From: an uncultured Lysobacterales bacterium
Lineage (GTDB): Bacteria; Pseudomonadota; Gammaproteobacteria; Xanthomonadales; SZUA-36
Direction of reading: 5' to 3'
Assembly: GCA_937995275.1 (NCBI GenBank)
Contig: CALKKN010000249.1
Coordinates: 1 to 10,060 of the forward strand
Length of the DNA stretch: 10,060 bases
In this document: positions 1 through 6,844 of the stretch, in pieces
Numbering within the stretch: the first letter of the stretch is position 1
How the letters are laid out: each line of letters opens with the position of its first letter
Position numbers and translations under genes: made by a program
Notes under the pieces: generated by a model
Database searches by the model: none
What the model was told of the DNA's origin: nothing
Seen by the model: only the letters and a program-made list of their open reading frames with translations

Positions 1-133
1 GCGGATTGATCGCGGCACTACCGAAAAGGCCGTCCACCCTGTCCGCTTTTTCCAATATGCCCTCTTCCTTGCCGATTGACTCTGGCTTTTTGCCCTGACC
101 CCAATAATTACGATAACTTTCATCCTGTTGCGC

Positions 134-161
134 TTGACAAGCACTGGGATAAAGATATACG
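134..161 (+). promoter_or_regulatory. Possible sigma70-type promoter
   Basis: A perfect TTGACA hexamer at 134-139 is followed after 16 bases by TATACG at 156-161, a four-of-six match to the -10 consensus. It lies about 100 bases upstream of the small gene at 260, which would leave a leader containing the hairpin at 188-211. It is the best promoter-like match I found by eye upstream of the operon. Whether its transcript continues into the secretin operon is unknown. Confidence 0.3.
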
Positions 162-187
162 TTGTATGAGCAGAGTTGTAACTCTAC

Positions 188-211
188 TGGCTGCAGACTT
201 CCCTGCAGTCA
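188..211 (+). repeat. Inverted repeat in leader of the small gene
   Basis: The left arm TGGCTGCAG (188-196) and the right arm CTGCAGTCA (203-211) can pair over nine positions, with one G-U wobble and a six-base loop. No T-run follows, so it does not look like an intrinsic terminator. It would lie in the 5' leader of the gene at 260 if the promoter at 134-161 is real. Confidence 0.4.
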
Positions 212-259
212 AACCTCTTCTTCAAAGGAATGAGGGATGACTAATATAGGAGGGGAGGG

Positions 260-541
260 ATGACCAAGCAATTCGTAGCACTATTCATACTGGTCGTCAT
301 CGCGATTATCGCGGGTGTGACATTCACCAACATCGTTATCTACGAGTCGACTCAAATCTACGACCTCGATGTAATGTACGGTTCAATCTTCAGCTTTCTC
401 GACACGGTAGTGTTCAAGCTGGCCGAGCAGAATGGGGCCGTCGAGTTCTGGATCTCGGAGGCGACTCGCGAGGTGCAGATGGCGGAAGCCGAGCTGTTCT
501 ACTGGAATGAGTACATCTTTGAGATCATCAATGGGACATAA
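260..541 (+). CDS. Small acidic single-pass membrane protein, unknown function
   Basis: A 93-residue protein that I do not recognise. Residues about 6-27 form a strongly hydrophobic, isoleucine- and valine-rich membrane segment preceded by one lysine, so an inner-membrane anchor with the rest in the periplasm is likely. The remainder is acidic, rich in aromatic residues and probably helical. It lacks a prepilin peptidase motif (no glycine followed by a phenylalanine/threonine/leucine-rich stretch with Glu5), so it is not an obvious pilin. The ATG at 260 follows a strong purine-rich ribosome binding site (AGGAGGGGAGG, 248-258), which supports it being a real gene. Base composition is more AT-rich than the genes from 656 onward. 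It shares orientation with the secretin operon, 114 bases away, but membership in that operon is inference. Its design (N-terminal anchor, short helical tail) resembles that of the protein at 3649-4023. Confidence 0.7.
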   Translation: MTKQFVALFILVVIAIIAGVTFTNIVIYESTQIYDLDVMYGSIFSFLDTVVFKLAEQNGAVEFWISEATREVQMAEAELFYWNEYIFEIINGT

Positions 542-603
542 TTCCTAGGCTTGCAGCCTTGGGCCTCGGCCCGGCATCGCATCGCCTGAGCGATCGGATA
601 AAC

Positions 604-635
604 GTGCTCCCCTTCTCGCATGGGAGGGGGAGCAC
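604..635 (+). promoter_or_regulatory. Strong hairpin in the secretin leader
   Basis: GTGCTCCCC (604-612) is perfectly complementary to GGGGAGCAC (627-635). Pairing continues inward for five more positions (613-617 with 622-626) with two G-U wobbles, leaving a GCAT tetraloop at 618-621. The 14-bp stem captures a Shine-Dalgarno-like purine stretch and an in-frame ATG (620-622), 21 bases before the preferred secretin start. There is no T-run after it, so a role in mRNA processing, stability or translation control is more plausible than rho-independent termination. It might set secretin expression relative to the small upstream gene; that is inference. Confidence 0.55.
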
Positions 636-655
636 CATTCGGGGGGGCTGAAGTG

Positions 656-3409
656 ATGGCATACAAGCGCGCAGGCGTCGAGGCGGCGAGACGCCCGGAC
701 CGGGCCCTGCATGTTGCGGCGCTGTTCGGCGCGCTGCTTCTATACGCGAGCGCGGCGCTGTGCCAGGAGTCCCCATCCTCATCTCCATCCCCGGTCGGGG
801 ATCTGCGCGCCGATGTCGACCTCAACGACGTCAGCGCTGAAAGCGCGCTGCGCTTCCTGGCCGAGATTTACGATGTCTCCCTGACCACCGGGGAGTTGCC
901 TGACACCCGGGTGACGCTGCGCCTGAGAGGGCTGAACGCCGCCGAGGCGTTCGAGGTCGTAGCCCTTACCGCCGGGCTCGAAGTGGAACGTCACGGCTCG
1001 GTCCTGTTCGTCTCATCCCGGGCCCACGATGGCGCAGCCCGCCGGATCGTCTTCGGCCCTTTCCCGTGGACCTCGGCAACAAGTCACGAATGGCTGGCCG
1101 CGACCGGTGTCGAGTCGACGCCGGTCGGTGACGACGCGGTACTGCTCGAGGGCGCGGAGGCGTCGATCGCGGCGGTCGTGGAAGCCATCGAGGCTGCCCG
1201 GCCGGGTCTGGTCGTCGAGCAGGTCTTCCCTCTCGGCGCGGCTCCCGGCGAGGAAACCCTGCAGGCGGTGAGCACGCTTCTCGATCCCGAGCTCGAGTCC
1301 GCCAGCTACGACCCGACCGGTCACCTCCTGACCGTGTCGGCCCTGCCCGCCACCCTGGACCACGTCGAGCCGCTGCTTGACAGGCTGACGCAGTCGCCGG
1401 AGCAGTACGAGATCGAGGTCAAGGTGGTGGAGGTTTCTACCAATGCCCTCAGGCGCATCGGCGCCCAGGGTTTCTTCAGCCTGCAGGCGAACCTCGGCAA
1501 TTACCCAACCACCTTCCCGATGGAGAATCTGGATGACTCCTTCACCTACTTCCCTTCACCGAACGAACTGGCGGAGCTGAGCAACACCGCCAGCCGGCTC
1601 GGCTCCCAAGCGGTGCCCATACTGCCAGGGTCGCTGCAGGAATCAGGCTTCCGCTTTGGCAGCGTCGATGCACGCGGCGTTGGCCTGTTGATCGAATTCC
1701 TCGAGCAATCCGGTGACGCCCGGGTCATGGCCACGCCGAAGGTCACCTCGCTCGACAACCGGCAGGCTTTGATCAGCATGGTCACCACGCTGCGCATCCC
1801 CACCTACACGCAAAACGTGGCCTTCGCCACGACCGCCGTGAGCGGTATCGAGAAGATCGACGTCGGCACCACGCTCGAGGTGCGGCCGCGACGAACCGAG
1901 GGCGGCATTCTGCTGGACGTGACCCCGGAGGTCAGCGAACTCGTGCCGACGGTGGCCGCCTTCAATCCGAAAGGGCTGAACCAGGACTTTCCGACGGTCA
2001 TGCGTCGGCGTACCCAGACCGAGGTGATCCTGGATGAGGGCGAGACCCTGGTCATCGGTGGCCTGGTGATCGAGCGCGAGCGAGAGACGGTGGGCGAAAC
2101 GCCCGGTCTGTCGAAGATTCCCTGGCTGGGGCGGGCCTTTCAGCGCAAGGCCACGGAGTCACATAACTCGGAGTTGCTGGTTTTCGTGACGCCCCACGTC
2201 CTGCCACCGCCCGAGGAGCGGCAAGCCAGGGTGCGGGTCGATAACAGCTGGTTGCCGACCGAACTGGCGTGGCAAATCCAGGCGGCGCGGGGTTTGCTGA
2301 CCAGCCCGACACCGGACGCGCGGGTCGCCGGCACGCGCATGCTCGATCAGATCGACGATGAGCTCCTCGAGGCGGACCTGGACGTCGGCCAGGAAGTCGT
2401 TCGCCTCGGTGCCGACTCCGCTCCGGAAGTGCGGGCGGCGGCAGCCCTGTTCCTGCTTCACCGGCGGCCGGAGACCGCCATTGGCGAGATTCTCCGGTTC
2501 TCCGACGGCCGCTCAGTGGCGGTCACGGCGGTGTCGTCCGAGATCGCGCCGCACCAGCGCGCCGCCCTCGCCGAAATCCTGTCCCGATCGCCCGGAGGGG
2601 TCGACCTGCTGGTGGAACGGCTCGAGCAGTCGGCCGAGGCGCGGGATCCGACAGCGACCGGGAATCTGCTCGAGGCCCTCGGCGTGGCGGCACCCGAGAG
2701 CGCGGCGCGGCTGGCCGTGGACCTGGCGGCGCGAACCCCTGGCCTGCTCGCCCAGAGACAGCTCATCGACGCACTCAGCGGCGCACCCGGCGACCACAGC
2801 GAATTGGCGGCTTTGGCGCAGACCGGCAAATCCGTGGAAACGCGCGCCTACGCCGAGGCCGGATTAGTGCGGTCCATCGGGACGCCGGGGGCCTCGGCGA
2901 ACGCCGAACTGGGAGCCCGGATCCAACGGTTCCACCTCGGAGTGGCCCAACAGCCGCCCACCGAGGCCGGTCTCGGATGGAACGGCAAGCCGGCGGAGAT
3001 CGCCATCTCGGGGGATCCTCTCGGCGTCGATCTGACCCGGGTAGCCCTCGACCTTCTCGCCGCCAGGGCGCCGGACCTGCGCCAACTGGTCGGCTTCGCG
3101 CTGGCGCGGATCGACGTCGGCACCGCGGAAACATCCGTCGATCCGCAGGATCGCAGCGCGCGTCTCAAGACCGCCGGGGTCACCCCGGAACACCTGGCCC
3201 TGCGCATGGTCCGGCTCGCATCGATCGTCTTCGACTCCCGGGTGCTGGGCTTCCCGGCATACGGCGAGCGGGCGCTGGCCCACGCCGTCCGCCAGGAGAT
3301 TCGCGCCCTGGAACGCCTCACCGGAGCCTCCTGTTCCGCCGACTGCGCTGACGGAACGGTGCTGGAGGTTCTGGCCGGCGATGCGGCCCGGGAGGCAGGG
3401 GATGTCTGA
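656..3409 (+). CDS. Secretin (GspD/PilQ family) with long C-terminal helical extension
   Basis: Outer-membrane gate of a type IV filament machine, 917 residues. Residues 1 to about 35 are a Sec signal peptide (basic stretch, then hydrophobic core, cleavage near ASA33). About 49-121 resembles an STN/N0 domain, about 130-245 an N1-type secretin domain. About 250-518 is the secretin barrel domain: the VKVVEV strand, RVMATPKV near 356, QTEVILDEGETLVIGG near 453-468, GLSKIPWLGRAF near 484-495, and the closing ELLVFVTPHVL at about 506-516. Most secretins end soon after this point. Here about 400 further residues follow (from base 2210), helix-rich with HEAT-like stretches such as APEVRAAAALFLL, and with two cysteines near the end. 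I prefer ATG 656, since it begins a clean signal peptide and follows a G-rich stretch; the in-frame ATG at 620 lies inside a hairpin and adds a glycine-rich leader. No lipobox, so it may need a pilotin. Confidence 0.95.
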   Translation: MAYKRAGVEAARRPDRALHVAALFGALLLYASAALCQESPSSSPSPVGDLRADVDLNDVSAESALRFLAEIYDVSLTTGELPDTRVTLRLRGLNAAEAFEVVALTAGLEVERHGSVLFVSSRAHDGAARRIVFGPFPWTSATSHEWLAATGVESTPVGDDAVLLEGAEASIAAVVEAIEAARPGLVVEQVFPLGAAPGEETLQAVSTLLDPELESASYDPTGHLLTVSALPATLDHVEPLLDRLTQSPEQYEIEVKVVEVSTNALRRIGAQGFFSLQANLGNYPTTFPMENLDDSFTYFPSPNELAELSNTASRLGSQAVPILPGSLQESGFRFGSVDARGVGLLIEFLEQSGDARVMATPKVTSLDNRQALISMVTTLRIPTYTQNVAFATTAVSGIEKIDVGTTLEVRPRRTEGGILLDVTPEVSELVPTVAAFNPKGLNQDFPTVMRRRTQTEVILDEGETLVIGGLVIERERETVGETPGLSKIPWLGRAFQRKATESHNSELLVFVTPHVLPPPEERQARVRVDNSWLPTELAWQIQAARGLLTSPTPDARVAGTRMLDQIDDELLEADLDVGQEVVRLGADSAPEVRAAAALFLLHRRPETAIGEILRFSDGRSVAVTAVSSEIAPHQRAALAEILSRSPGGVDLLVERLEQSAEARDPTATGNLLEALGVAAPESAARLAVDLAARTPGLLAQRQLIDALSGAPGDHSELAALAQTGKSVETRAYAEAGLVRSIGTPGASANAELGARIQRFHLGVAQQPPTEAGLGWNGKPAEIAISGDPLGVDLTRVALDLLAARAPDLRQLVGFALARIDVGTAETSVDPQDRSARLKTAGVTPEHLALRMVRLASIVFDSRVLGFPAYGERALAHAVRQEIRALERLTGASCSADCADGTVLEVLAGDAAREAGDV

Positions 3410-3635
3410 CCGGCGTTTGCCAGGCGGGGCCGCGATCGGACTGCTGGTCTGCGTCCTGCTGCTCGGGTGCGCCAGCACGCCGCCGCCTACGGACCTCGAG
3501 TCGATTCAACCGGACGCCCCTGCGGAGTTGATGCACGAGGCGCCGGCTGCTCGCGACGCGCTCGAAGAGGGACTTCGCTGGATCGTGCGGGACGCGCCCG
3601 GGACCAACGCCACGCCGCCCCGGAGAAAGCCATGA
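3402..3635 (+). CDS. Small lipoprotein, candidate secretin pilotin
   Basis: A 77-residue lipoprotein. Two arginines (R4, R5) precede a hydrophobic stretch (about 9-22) that ends in the lipobox LLGC with lipidated Cys23. Residue +2 is Ala, not Asp, so sorting by Lol to the outer membrane is expected. The mature part is only about 55 residues, proline-rich at first and then probably helical, with many acidic residues. I see no named domain. ATG 3402 overlaps the end of the secretin gene by eight bases and follows a GGGAGG ribosome binding site within the secretin coding sequence; an in-frame ATG at 3381 would spoil the signal peptide's basic start less cleanly. Overlap with the secretin gene suggests matched expression, so a pilotin or secretin-accessory role is the natural guess. 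Known pilotins are mostly longer, so this is inference. Confidence 0.8.
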   Translation: MSDRRLPGGAAIGLLVCVLLLGCASTPPPTDLESIQPDAPAELMHEAPAARDALEEGLRWIVRDAPGTNATPPRRKP

Positions 3636-3636
3636 G

Positions 3637-3643
3637 AGGAGGT
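3637..3643 (+). promoter_or_regulatory. Consensus ribosome binding site AGGAGGT
   Basis: AGGAGGT lies five bases before the ATG at 3649. It is the closest match to the 16S anti-Shine-Dalgarno complement in the operon and fixes the start of the coiled-coil protein. It also suggests this protein is made at a higher rate than its neighbours. Confidence 0.85.
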
Positions 3644-3648
3644 GAGCG

Positions 3649-4023
3649 ATGAAAGTGGGGGCGGTGGCGGTGCCGGTGATTGTGGTCGCCCTGATCTTCG
3701 CCCTCGTATGGGGCGTCTCAATGGCGACGATGCAGGCCGGCGCCAGGGCGGTCGAAGGCGGCCTCGAGATGGTGCGCCTGCAGCTCAGGGTGGCGCGCAT
3801 GCAGGAAGAGGTCCTGCGCCTCTCCCGGCAAAGCCTGGAACTGCAGCTCGCAGAGCTCGATGCCCTCAAGGCGGGAGCCGCTTCCCGGAGCCCGGAGACG
3901 GTCGACCACGACGACCCGGGCGCAGGTACGGTTGAGCTCGATGGAAACCGCGAGACCGGATCCCAGAGTGAATGGCCGAGGGTTGAACCGCGGTCCGGAT
4001 CGACCACTACTGCGGACAAATAG
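3649..4023 (+). CDS. Membrane-anchored coiled-coil protein of unknown function
   Basis: A 124-residue protein that I cannot assign to a family. Residues about 5-27 are a membrane segment. About 33-77 is a long amphipathic helix with leucines and methionines at heptad-like spacing and frequent Arg, Glu and Gln, typical of a coiled coil. About 78-124 is polar, rich in Ser, Thr, Gly and Asp/Glu, and likely disordered. Topology is probably an inner-membrane anchor with the coiled coil in the periplasm, though the reverse cannot be excluded. It sits between the lipoprotein and ATPase genes, starts behind a near-perfect ribosome binding site, and its TAG stop overlaps the GTG start of the ATPase by one base. 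Context suggests a structural or assembly factor of the filament machine. It is not a pilin: no prepilin cleavage motif is present. Confidence 0.8.
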   Translation: MKVGAVAVPVIVVALIFALVWGVSMATMQAGARAVEGGLEMVRLQLRVARMQEEVLRLSRQSLELQLAELDALKAGAASRSPETVDHDDPGAGTVELDGNRETGSQSEWPRVEPRSGSTTTADK

Positions 4024-5486
4024 TGCAGCGCGCCGCCGAGAAAGCACCCCACGGACGCCGGCCCGAGCTGACCCTGCTCGATGGCTTGCGCGCGGTGCCG
4101 CCCGGTGTCGCGCGGCGCTACCAGGTGATCCCCTTGCGCTACGAGGGCGATCGGCTGGTGGTCGGGGCGATCGACCCTGACAACCTGGCGGCCCTCGATG
4201 CGCTCCACCGCCTGGGCCATGCCCGGATCGAGCTCGAGCCGCTGTCGCAGGAGCGCTACCGCGAGGTGATGCAGAGATGGTACGGCCCCGTCGGGGATAT
4301 CGCCGAGTTCGCGGCCCGACTCCCCCCACGGCTCGACCCTGGCGAACCATCGCTAGGTTTTGACGACCGGAGCGATGAATCGCCGGCAGCGCGCTTTCTC
4401 GCCCTCACCCTGACGGCCGCCCTCTCCGAGAACGCCACCGACGTCCACTTCGAACCCGATCGCATCTCGCCGAGAGTTCGCTTCCGGGTGGACGGAGTGC
4501 TGGTCGATCGGGTCGCCCCCCCACCCTGGCTTGCGGACCGTGTTATCGGCCGGATCAAGTCCATGGCGGGGCTTGCGCTCGGCGAATGCCTCTTCGCCCA
4601 GGACGGGCAACTCAGCTTCCCGACGCCGGCCGGGTCGGTCTCGATACGGGTGTCGATCGTGCCCAGCGACAGGGGCGAATGCGCGGTGCTGCGGCTTCTC
4701 ACGGTCGAGAACGAGGTCCCCACGCTGGAGCAGTTGGGAATGCCCGCCGCGGTCCGCCTACAGGTCGTCGAGGCGGCCGCCGGGCAGGAAGGCCTGATCG
4801 TCTTTGCCGGTCCCACCGGAAGCGGCAAGACGACCTCGCTGCACGCGTTGCTGGAAACGGTCGACGCGGACCGGCGGAACATCGTTTCGATCGAGGAACC
4901 GGTCGAGATCCACTCCCGCCGAGTCCGGCAGGTGCCGGTACGCCGCGAGACCGGCCTGGACTTCGCCAGTGCGCTGCGCTTCGTCCTGCGCCAGGATCCC
5001 GACGTCATCCTGGTCGGCGAGACCCGCGACACCGAGACTGCCGAGCTGGTGCTGCAGGCCTCGCTGGCGGGCCACCTGGTCCTTACCACCGTACACGCTT
5101 CCAACGCGCTCGGGGTCTTCGACCGCTTCGCGCAGCTGGGGGCGGACCGTCGGCTCCTGGCGCAGGTTACGCGACTCGCCGTATCGCAGCGGCTGATCCG
5201 GCTGATCTGCCCGCACTGCGCGGGTAAAGCGTGTTTCGCCTGCGACGGTACCGGCTTGAAAGGGCGTACTGGAGTCTTCGAGCTCGTCACCCTCGGGAAC
5301 GAGCTGGCCGAGCTGGTCCGCCAGGGTGCCCGGCCCGGCGAGCTGAGGGCAGCCGCGCGGGCCGCCGGCATGAGGACCCTTCAGGAAGCCGCAGCGGAAC
5401 TCGAGCGCAAGGGCGCGACCACGGCTGCCGAGATCGAGCGGGTGCTGGATCTCCAGGGCCGTTCCGGCAGCCCGGGAGGTGACTAG
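4023..5486 (+). CDS. Assembly ATPase of the GspE/PilB/MshE family
   Basis: Cytoplasmic hexameric ATPase that powers subunit addition to the filament; 487 residues. About 15-88 is an N-terminal T2SSE_N/MshEN-like domain. TDVHFEP (139-145) and the segment to about 230 form the N2 domain, and the C-terminal ATPase carries Walker A GPTGSGKTT (263-271), the Asp box IVSIEEPVEI (287-296), Walker B DPDVILVGETRD (325-336) and the His box LAGHLVLTTVHASNA (348-362). A tetracysteine zinc module, Cys396/399 and Cys404/407, is followed by the family motif GTGLKGRTGVFEL, which indicates an assembly ATPase and not a PilT-type retraction ATPase. The spacer between the two CxxC pairs is only four residues, shorter than usual in GspE. 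The usual basic AEKR-like segment before QDG is replaced by GECLFA. The start is GTG, overlapping the preceding TAG by one base with no clear ribosome binding site, so translation is probably coupled. Confidence 0.97.
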   Translation: MQRAAEKAPHGRRPELTLLDGLRAVPPGVARRYQVIPLRYEGDRLVVGAIDPDNLAALDALHRLGHARIELEPLSQERYREVMQRWYGPVGDIAEFAARLPPRLDPGEPSLGFDDRSDESPAARFLALTLTAALSENATDVHFEPDRISPRVRFRVDGVLVDRVAPPPWLADRVIGRIKSMAGLALGECLFAQDGQLSFPTPAGSVSIRVSIVPSDRGECAVLRLLTVENEVPTLEQLGMPAAVRLQVVEAAAGQEGLIVFAGPTGSGKTTSLHALLETVDADRRNIVSIEEPVEIHSRRVRQVPVRRETGLDFASALRFVLRQDPDVILVGETRDTETAELVLQASLAGHLVLTTVHASNALGVFDRFAQLGADRRLLAQVTRLAVSQRLIRLICPHCAGKACFACDGTGLKGRTGVFELVTLGNELAELVRQGARPGELRAAARAAGMRTLQEAAAELERKGATTAAEIERVLDLQGRSGSPGGD

Positions 5487-6844
5487 TGTCCGCCGTTCCA
5501 GGCAAGTCGGGGCGTGCCGCGACCGGTCGCCCTCGATGCACCGTCGGCCTCGATCTCCGCCACCCATCGCGCGCCGCGGCGGTTGCCGTGGACGCCAAGG
5601 GACAGTTGCGGGCCTGGGCGTCGATCCGCGGTGAAGGCGACCCCGTGGCGCTGACCAGGGCCGCCCTCGAGACACTCTCCGTACGTCCGAAGGAGGTGGG
5701 GGTTCTGGTCGGCTCCGAGCAGGTCCGGGTCGGGGTTTACGAGGGAGCGCGTGCGCCCGGCGAAGGGGAGATCACCGAGGCGCTGGTGGCCGAGGGCCAC
5801 GAACCGATCCTCACCCCGGCGATCGCCGCGTCATCGGCTGGATCCGGCGCTTGGCTGGTGGCGGGCTGCGACGAAGAGAAGGCGCGATCACTGGTCGATG
5901 GACTCGCCGAGCTGCTGGTGCTGGAACCCATGCTGGCAGTCGATCGGCTGCTGATCCTGGAGCACCTCCAACCCGGAACGGCGGCTATGGAGATCACCGA
6001 AGACGAACTCCTGATCGTCACCAGGCCGGCAGACGCGGCGCCCCTCACGCGGTCGCTCCCCACCGCGCGCAATGCGGAACAGACGCAGTCGGAGGCCCTG
6101 CGCACACTGGAGACGATCGGCGGTGCCCGGTCGATCCGGCTGCTGGGCGCGAGACGCGATGAACTGCGCCAGATGCTCGATCAGCAGGGGCTCGACCTGC
6201 ACCAGGAGGCGCTTCCGGCCTGTGACGGGGAGCCACTGCCCGCCGACCTCGAACTGGCCTGGCGCCTGGCCACCGCGGTTAACCCCGCGGAAATTTCCAG
6301 TCCTCAATTGGCGAAGCGCCGCCAGAGCATGCAGTGGGCGCGGAGGGCAGCTATCCTGGCCGTCGCGGTCATCGTTCTGAGCGCGATCCTCGTCGCTTTC
6401 GGCATCTCCGCGGCACTGAGTATCCGTGCAGCACAAAATGCCGACAGCGCCGGATTGGCGGCGACCCAAGCCCAGATCAGGCAACTCCGGGAAGCCGGGG
6501 CATTGGCTAAAGAGGTGGAACGGCTGCGCGCGCAGATGGGTCCGCGGGGCTTGCCCTGGCCGCAACTGGCCGGACCGATTGACGAGCTGGCGCGGCGGAG
6601 CCCTCCGAGCATCGGCTGGGAGCGGCTCGCGATCGTCGAGGGCGAGCTGGAGCTCGAGGTTTCCTCGGCCGGGGCGGTGCCGTTGGTCGACCTGGAACTG
6701 GCGCGCTCGACGCTCGAGGGCGGCCTCGGGTTCAGTAACACTTCCTGGGACGAACCGGTTCCGGACCCAACGGGACCCGGCTTTCGCCAGACCCTTCGCG
6801 CAACGTTGGCGACCCCGCCGGGCAGCGTGGGGGAGGCGCGATGA
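5486..6844 (+). CDS. GspL-like protein joining PilM-like and PilN-like parts
   Basis: Inner-membrane assembly-platform protein, 452 residues. About 18-270 looks like a cytoplasmic actin-fold domain of the PilM/cyto-GspL type: a first strand-turn VGLDLRHPS near 20-28 in the place of PilM's GIDIGSSS-like motif, and a second strand MEITEDELLIVTR near 168-180. Arg-rich residues 277-287 precede a membrane helix at about 288-313. About 318-352 is a likely coiled coil, and about 355-443 a periplasmic domain compatible with the PilN/GspL ferredoxin-like fold. In PilMNOP systems these two parts are separate genes; here they are one chain, as in GspL and MshI-type proteins. By family knowledge it couples the ATPase to the periplasmic alignment complex. 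GTG 5486 overlaps the ATPase TAG by one base and has GGAGGT five bases upstream. The two-domain reading rests on motif placement, not on an alignment. Confidence 0.8.
   Translation: MSAVPGKSGRAATGRPRCTVGLDLRHPSRAAAVAVDAKGQLRAWASIRGEGDPVALTRAALETLSVRPKEVGVLVGSEQVRVGVYEGARAPGEGEITEALVAEGHEPILTPAIAASSAGSGAWLVAGCDEEKARSLVDGLAELLVLEPMLAVDRLLILEHLQPGTAAMEITEDELLIVTRPADAAPLTRSLPTARNAEQTQSEALRTLETIGGARSIRLLGARRDELRQMLDQQGLDLHQEALPACDGEPLPADLELAWRLATAVNPAEISSPQLAKRRQSMQWARRAAILAVAVIVLSAILVAFGISAALSIRAAQNADSAGLAATQAQIRQLREAGALAKEVERLRAQMGPRGLPWPQLAGPIDELARRSPPSIGWERLAIVEGELELEVSSAGAVPLVDLELARSTLEGGLGFSNTSWDEPVPDPTGPGFRQTLRATLATPPGSVGEAR

Larger units (their letters stand above)
1..259. other. Upstream region without an assigned gene
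   Basis: This stretch is visibly more AT-rich than the operon downstream. It holds a promoter-like sequence (134-161), a short hairpin (188-211) and a good ribosome binding site (248-258) for the small gene at 260. On the minus strand one frame is open from 208 down to the left edge (69 codons) and reads as a charged, lysine- and glutamate-rich peptide. It has no ATG, GTG or TTG codon upstream of its charged part, so it is either a decayed or 5'-truncated gene continuing to the left, or chance. I do not recognise it and do not call it a gene. Confidence 0.5.

Noticed and set aside
260..541. The small upstream protein as a pilin
   Set aside because: No prepilin peptidase cleavage motif or Glu5-bearing hydrophobic helix; the first charged part is too short and the hydrophobic segment starts directly after it.
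561..594. Two small inverted repeats (561-572 and 581-594) as a terminator for the small gene
   Set aside because: Stems are only four or five pairs and no T-run follows either one.
620..655. ATG at 620 as the secretin start
   Set aside because: It lies in the loop and stem of a strong hairpin, adds a glycine-rich leader ahead of a good signal peptide, and has a worse context than ATG 656.
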